From the NCBI GenBank assembly GCA_963995525.1, contig OZ023213.1, positions 40,702,287 through 40,766,286 of the forward strand: a stretch of 64,000 nt of DNA, in the 5' to 3' direction. Origin of the DNA: Escarpia spicata. Its lineage: Eukaryota; Annelida; Polychaeta; Sabellida; Siboglinidae. The translations under genes and the position numbers were made by a program. Below the pieces are notes generated by a model. The model was not told the origin of the DNA and made no database searches. It saw only the letters and a list, made by a program, of their open reading frames with translations. Below are positions 61,536 through 64,000 of this stretch, piece after piece; position 1 is the first letter of the stretch, and each line of letters opens with the position of its first letter.

Positions 61536-61568
<33 letters not shown>

Positions 61569-63348
61569 TATATATATATATATGTTAACATTTTACAACG
61601 CTATGCCCATTGTGACTGTGACCCTGTTCACAGATGCACTGAGAATTAAGGCAGGTGTTCATCAACAAATAGTGGTCAAATGGTGCAATTGTAAACAAAA
61701 ATTGTCTCAATAAAGCATGTTTAGATAGGCAAGTTGTTAGAATAGATAATTATAGAATAATACGATTTTAACATGATTGTACATTGAACCTTTAATTACA
61801 CATTGCTATGTGTGTTCTGTTTCAGGCGTGGATTCAATACTTTTACTTGTGTACATATTTCTGGACTTTCTGTTATGCCGTTGATGTCTCTTTGTTGGTT
61901 GCAGACAAGAAGAGGTACCGTTAACTCTATTAATGTAACCCAATATTTGTACAAAGTAGCCTTTTAGTAAACCATAATAAACCATCTACTGTAATTATTA
62001 TAAAAATTATATTTTATTTGAAATTCTTTGCAAAGCCATATAAATATATTTACTAGTTTCATTGATTAATTGGCCTATCATATTCCTGTTCCAACCAAGT
62101 CACTATGTGTAAGTCTATGAAATATACCATATAAAGAAAAGTGTGATACGTTTAACTGGCAATCTGCCAAGTATTACAATTGTGTTCAGGAGTGAGGTAG
62201 GAGGTTGGTCCTATACATTAGTGGGAGGTTGGTCCTACACATTGGTGGGAGGTTGGTCCTACACATTGATGGGAGGTTGGTCCTACATATTGGTGGGAGG
62301 TTGGTCGTACACATTGGAGTGAGATTTGTCCTACACATTGGTGGGAGGTTGGTCCTACACATTGGTAGGGGGTTGGTCCTACACATTGGTGGGAGGTTGG
62401 TCCTACACATTGATGAGAGGTTGGTCCTACACATTAGTAGGAGGTTGGTCCTACACATTTGTGGAACATTGGTCCTACTCATTGATGGAAGGTTGGTCCT
62501 ACACATTGATAGGAGGTTGGTCCTACACATTGGTGGGAGGTTGGTCCTACACATTGGTGGGAGGTTGGTCCTACACATTGGTGGGAGGTTGGTCCTACAC
62601 ATGGTGGGAGGTTGGTTCTACACATTGGTGGGAGGTTGGTCCTACACATTGGTGGGAGGTTGGTCCTACACATGGTGGGAGGTTGGTTCTACACATTGGT
62701 GGGAGGTTGGTCCTACACATTGGTGGGAGGTTGGTCCTAATCATTGGTGGGAGATCAGTGCTACACATTGGTGGGAGGTCAGTCCTACACATTGGTGGGA
62801 GGTTGGTCCTAATCATTGGTGGGAGATCAGTGCTACACATTGGTGGGAGGTTGGTCCTACACATTGGTGGGAGGTTGGTCCTAATCATTGGTGGGAGATC
62901 AGTGCTACACATTGGTGGGAGGTCAGTCCTACACATTGGTGGGAGGTGGGATTGGTGGTAGGTTGGAAGTGAGCTTGGTGGAAGGTGGGATTGGTGGGAA
63001 GCTACTATCAACTATATACTTTATCAGTCCTGTTACTGGTGAGAGATTGGCCCCCGAAAAAGATGGGAAATACACCCCATTTTATATACACCTTTACATA
63101 TTTTATATTTCTTTGGAGAAAAAACAAAGTGTTGTATGGAGTAGCAACACGTTCATTATGACAATATGCAACAATGTCAATGTATCCCCTTAGTACATAA
63201 CTGATTTTGTTATTTGATTTCCTATGTGTGTGACTATGTGCACTGTTTGTTTCAGCCACTCCTGCGTCTACCATGTGCTGAGCTGGCTGGCTCCTCTCAT
63301 TCTGTCTGTAGGCACACTCGTGCCCCTCTACTACCCTTCACTGCTCAG
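59233..63348 (+). CDS. GPR143: GPR143 (OA1), G-protein-coupled receptor, 5' part (4 exons)
   Basis: GPR143 is an unusual seven-transmembrane receptor of melanosomes and endolysosomes; in humans its loss causes ocular albinism type 1. Coding exons: 59233-59497, 59912-60018 (or its copy 61304-61410), 61826-61914, 63256-63348, all GT-AG with consistent phase, giving 184 residues plus 2 nt. The start MASPALQPFCCFFRD parallels the human MASP...FCC..RD. TM1 is about residues 27-55, TM2 about 72-100, then a loop, TM3 including FFCAISSAWIQYFYLCTYFW and TFCYAVD (human WIQ...FCYAVD), TM4 VLSWLAPLILSVGTLVPLYY followed by PSLLR (human AMLYYPSVSR). The typical protein is ~400 residues; the rest lies beyond the right edge. 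Confidence 0.93.
59912..60018 (+). CDS. GPR143: GPR143 coding exon 2, copy 1
   Basis: The acceptor is GGAACTTTCAG/GTGT and the donor AGCTCT/GTGAGT. It encodes GVLLRSSMWLAGFLPYSHIQ then SSAHLDFSHFFCAISS (end of TM2, loop, start of TM3 with the conserved Cys). 107 nt: phase 1 in, phase 0 out. An identical second copy is at 61304-61410. Confidence 0.92.
60041..61294. repeat. About 61-bp minisatellite, about 20 copies, between the two exon 2 copies
   Basis: The unit is acatctgtcccatgtacttc then tgatgccagccttccaccaa and tgagtggtgggaggtgtacagc. Multi-unit blocks recur in the same order (about 370-bp higher-order period), so it grew by duplication of blocks. The minus strand stays open for 433 codons, an artefact. 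One more unit and a half follows the second exon copy (61434-61502). Confidence 0.95.
61304..61410 (+). CDS. GPR143: GPR143 coding exon 2, copy 2 (identical duplicate)
   Basis: The block from aactttcag (61295) to ttctctcg (about 61433) repeats 59903-60040 without a difference that I can see, including acceptor, all 107 exon bases and donor GTGAGT. Including both copies would shift the frame by 107 nt, so they can only be used alternatively, unless the duplicate is an assembly artefact of the array. Confidence 0.88.
61536..61582. repeat. (TA)n microsatellite
   Basis: Alternating gtatatat/catatatat run in GPR143 intron 2. Other short TA runs are at 39033-39048, 26581-26597 and 47698-47725. Confidence 0.85.
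61826..61914 (+). CDS. GPR143: GPR143 coding exon 3
   Basis: The acceptor is TTCTGTTTCAG/GCGT and the donor AAGAG/GTACCG. It encodes AWIQYFYLCTYFWTFCYAVD then VSLLVADKK, i.e. most of TM3 and the intracellular end. 89 nt, phase 0 in, phase 2 out. Confidence 0.93.
62187..62965. repeat. 24-bp minisatellite, about 32 copies, GPR143 intron 3
   Basis: The unit is attggtgggaggttggtcct then acac, with variants. It matches the degenerate repeat at 34800-34970, so this sequence family has expanded at two places in the window. Long ORFs in three frames here are artefacts of the 24-bp period. Confidence 0.95.
63256..63348 (+). CDS. GPR143: GPR143 coding exon 4
   Basis: The acceptor is TTTGTTTCAG/CCAC and the donor CTCAG/GTAAAC. 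It encodes HSCVYHVLSWLAPLILSVGT then LVPLYYPSLL (TM4 and first part of the following loop). 93 nt, phase 2 in and out. Its last ~26 nt seed the array that follows. Confidence 0.93.
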
Positions 63349-64000
63349 GTAAACTCATGCCTCTCTACTACCCATCATTGCTCAGGTAAACTCATGCCTC
63401 TCTGCTACCATCACTGCTCATGTAAACTCATGCCTCTCTGCTACCATCACTGCTCATGTAAACTCATGCCTCTCTATTACCCTTCATTGTTCAGGTAAAC
63501 TCATGCCTCTCTGCTACCGTCACTGCTTATGTAAACTCATGCCTCTCTATTACCTTTCATTGTTCAGGTAAACTCATGCCTCTCTGCTACCGTCACTGCT
63601 CATGTAAACTCATGCCTCTCTATTACCCTTCATTGTTCAGGTAAACTCATGCCTCTCTGCTACCATCACTGCTCATGTAAACTATCCTTCACTGCTCAGG
63701 TAAACTCATGCCTCTACTATCCTTCACTGCTCAGGTAAACTCATGCCTCTCTGCTACCCATCACTGCTCAAGTAAACTCATGCCTCTCTGTTACCCTTCA
63801 CTGTTCAGGTAAACTCATGCCTCTCTGTTACCCATCACTGCTCAAGTAAACTCATGCCTCTCTACTATCCTTCACTGCTCAGGTAAACTCATGCCTCTAC
63901 TATCCTTCACTATACAGGTAAACTCATGCCTCTCTGCTACCATCACTGCTCATATCGGTAAACTCATGCCTCTCTATTACCCTTCATTGTTCAGATAAAA
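63349..64000 (+). repeat. Donor-seeded minisatellite, 36-37-bp unit, about 18 copies, after GPR143 exon 4
   Basis: Each unit repeats the end of exon 4 (GCCTCTCTACTACCC then TTCACTGCTCAG) and the donor GTAAACTCAT. Roughly half of the units keep CAGGTAAAC; others read CATGTAAAC or CAAGTAAAC, so donor strength varies by copy. The array runs off the window edge. Confidence 0.95.

Noticed and set aside
62205..62972. 255- and 211-codon ORFs in the right part
   Set aside because: Translations of the 24-bp ggtgggaggt array.

Overview
This is nuclear DNA from an animal, and no bacterial or viral gene is present. It shows intron-split housekeeping genes with canonical GT-AG sites, several non-LTR retrotransposons, cut-and-paste transposon remnants, a tRNA-derived SINE and very many minisatellites. 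The repeat style (GACGTTG arrays, CR1-like LINEs with PHD fingers and 2A-like motifs, 'GTCCGCCGTCC' repeats) suggests a marine invertebrate, perhaps a mollusc or other lophotrochozoan. The species cannot be fixed from this window.

Layout. (1) 8-35534, minus strand: the 5' half of PRPF8, the core spliceosome scaffold. I could place 23 coding exons with intact splice sites and continuous phase, encoding the first 1169 residues; the rest lies beyond the left edge. Its introns hold minisatellites, a LINE with a hAT-like transposon inside it (8.7-13.3 kb), a long-TIR transposon (25.2-28.1 kb), a piggyBac-like element (3.9-5.0 kb) and SINE pieces. (2) 35.5-45.2 kb: upstream of PRPF8, with no recognised gene; it holds a TA-flanked pogo/Tigger-like element and a 5'-truncated CR1/L2-type LINE. 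(3) 45.2-51.2 kb: a region bounded by a 14-bp inverted repeat and GACGTTG arrays, enclosing the 3' end of an unrecognised plus-strand gene whose exons are all joined at phase 1. (4) 51.7-58.5 kb: decayed LINEs and a decayed transposase gene. (5) 59.2-63.3 kb, plus strand: the first four coding exons of GPR143 (OA1, a pigment-cell type GPCR); the gene runs off the right edge.

The most striking signal is shared by both recognised genes. Many of the intronic minisatellites are not random satellites but tandem copies of an exon-intron junction. Each unit carries about 6-36 nt of exon end, the splice site and a piece of intron. I count nine such cases in PRPF8 (donors of exons 3, 6, 7, 10, 19; acceptors of exons 8, 14, 15, 20) and one in GPR143 (donor of exon 4). 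They run from a single duplication to about 40 copies, so one locus shows what look like successive stages of one process. Two PRPF8 introns are bounded on both sides by such arrays. In GPR143 the whole of exon 2, with its splice sites, is present twice, identical, on either side of a 61-bp minisatellite; because it is 107 bp long, both copies cannot be included without a frameshift.

The recognised genes have no obvious functional link: PRPF8 acts in the nucleus in splicing, GPR143 in melanosome/endolysosomal membranes.
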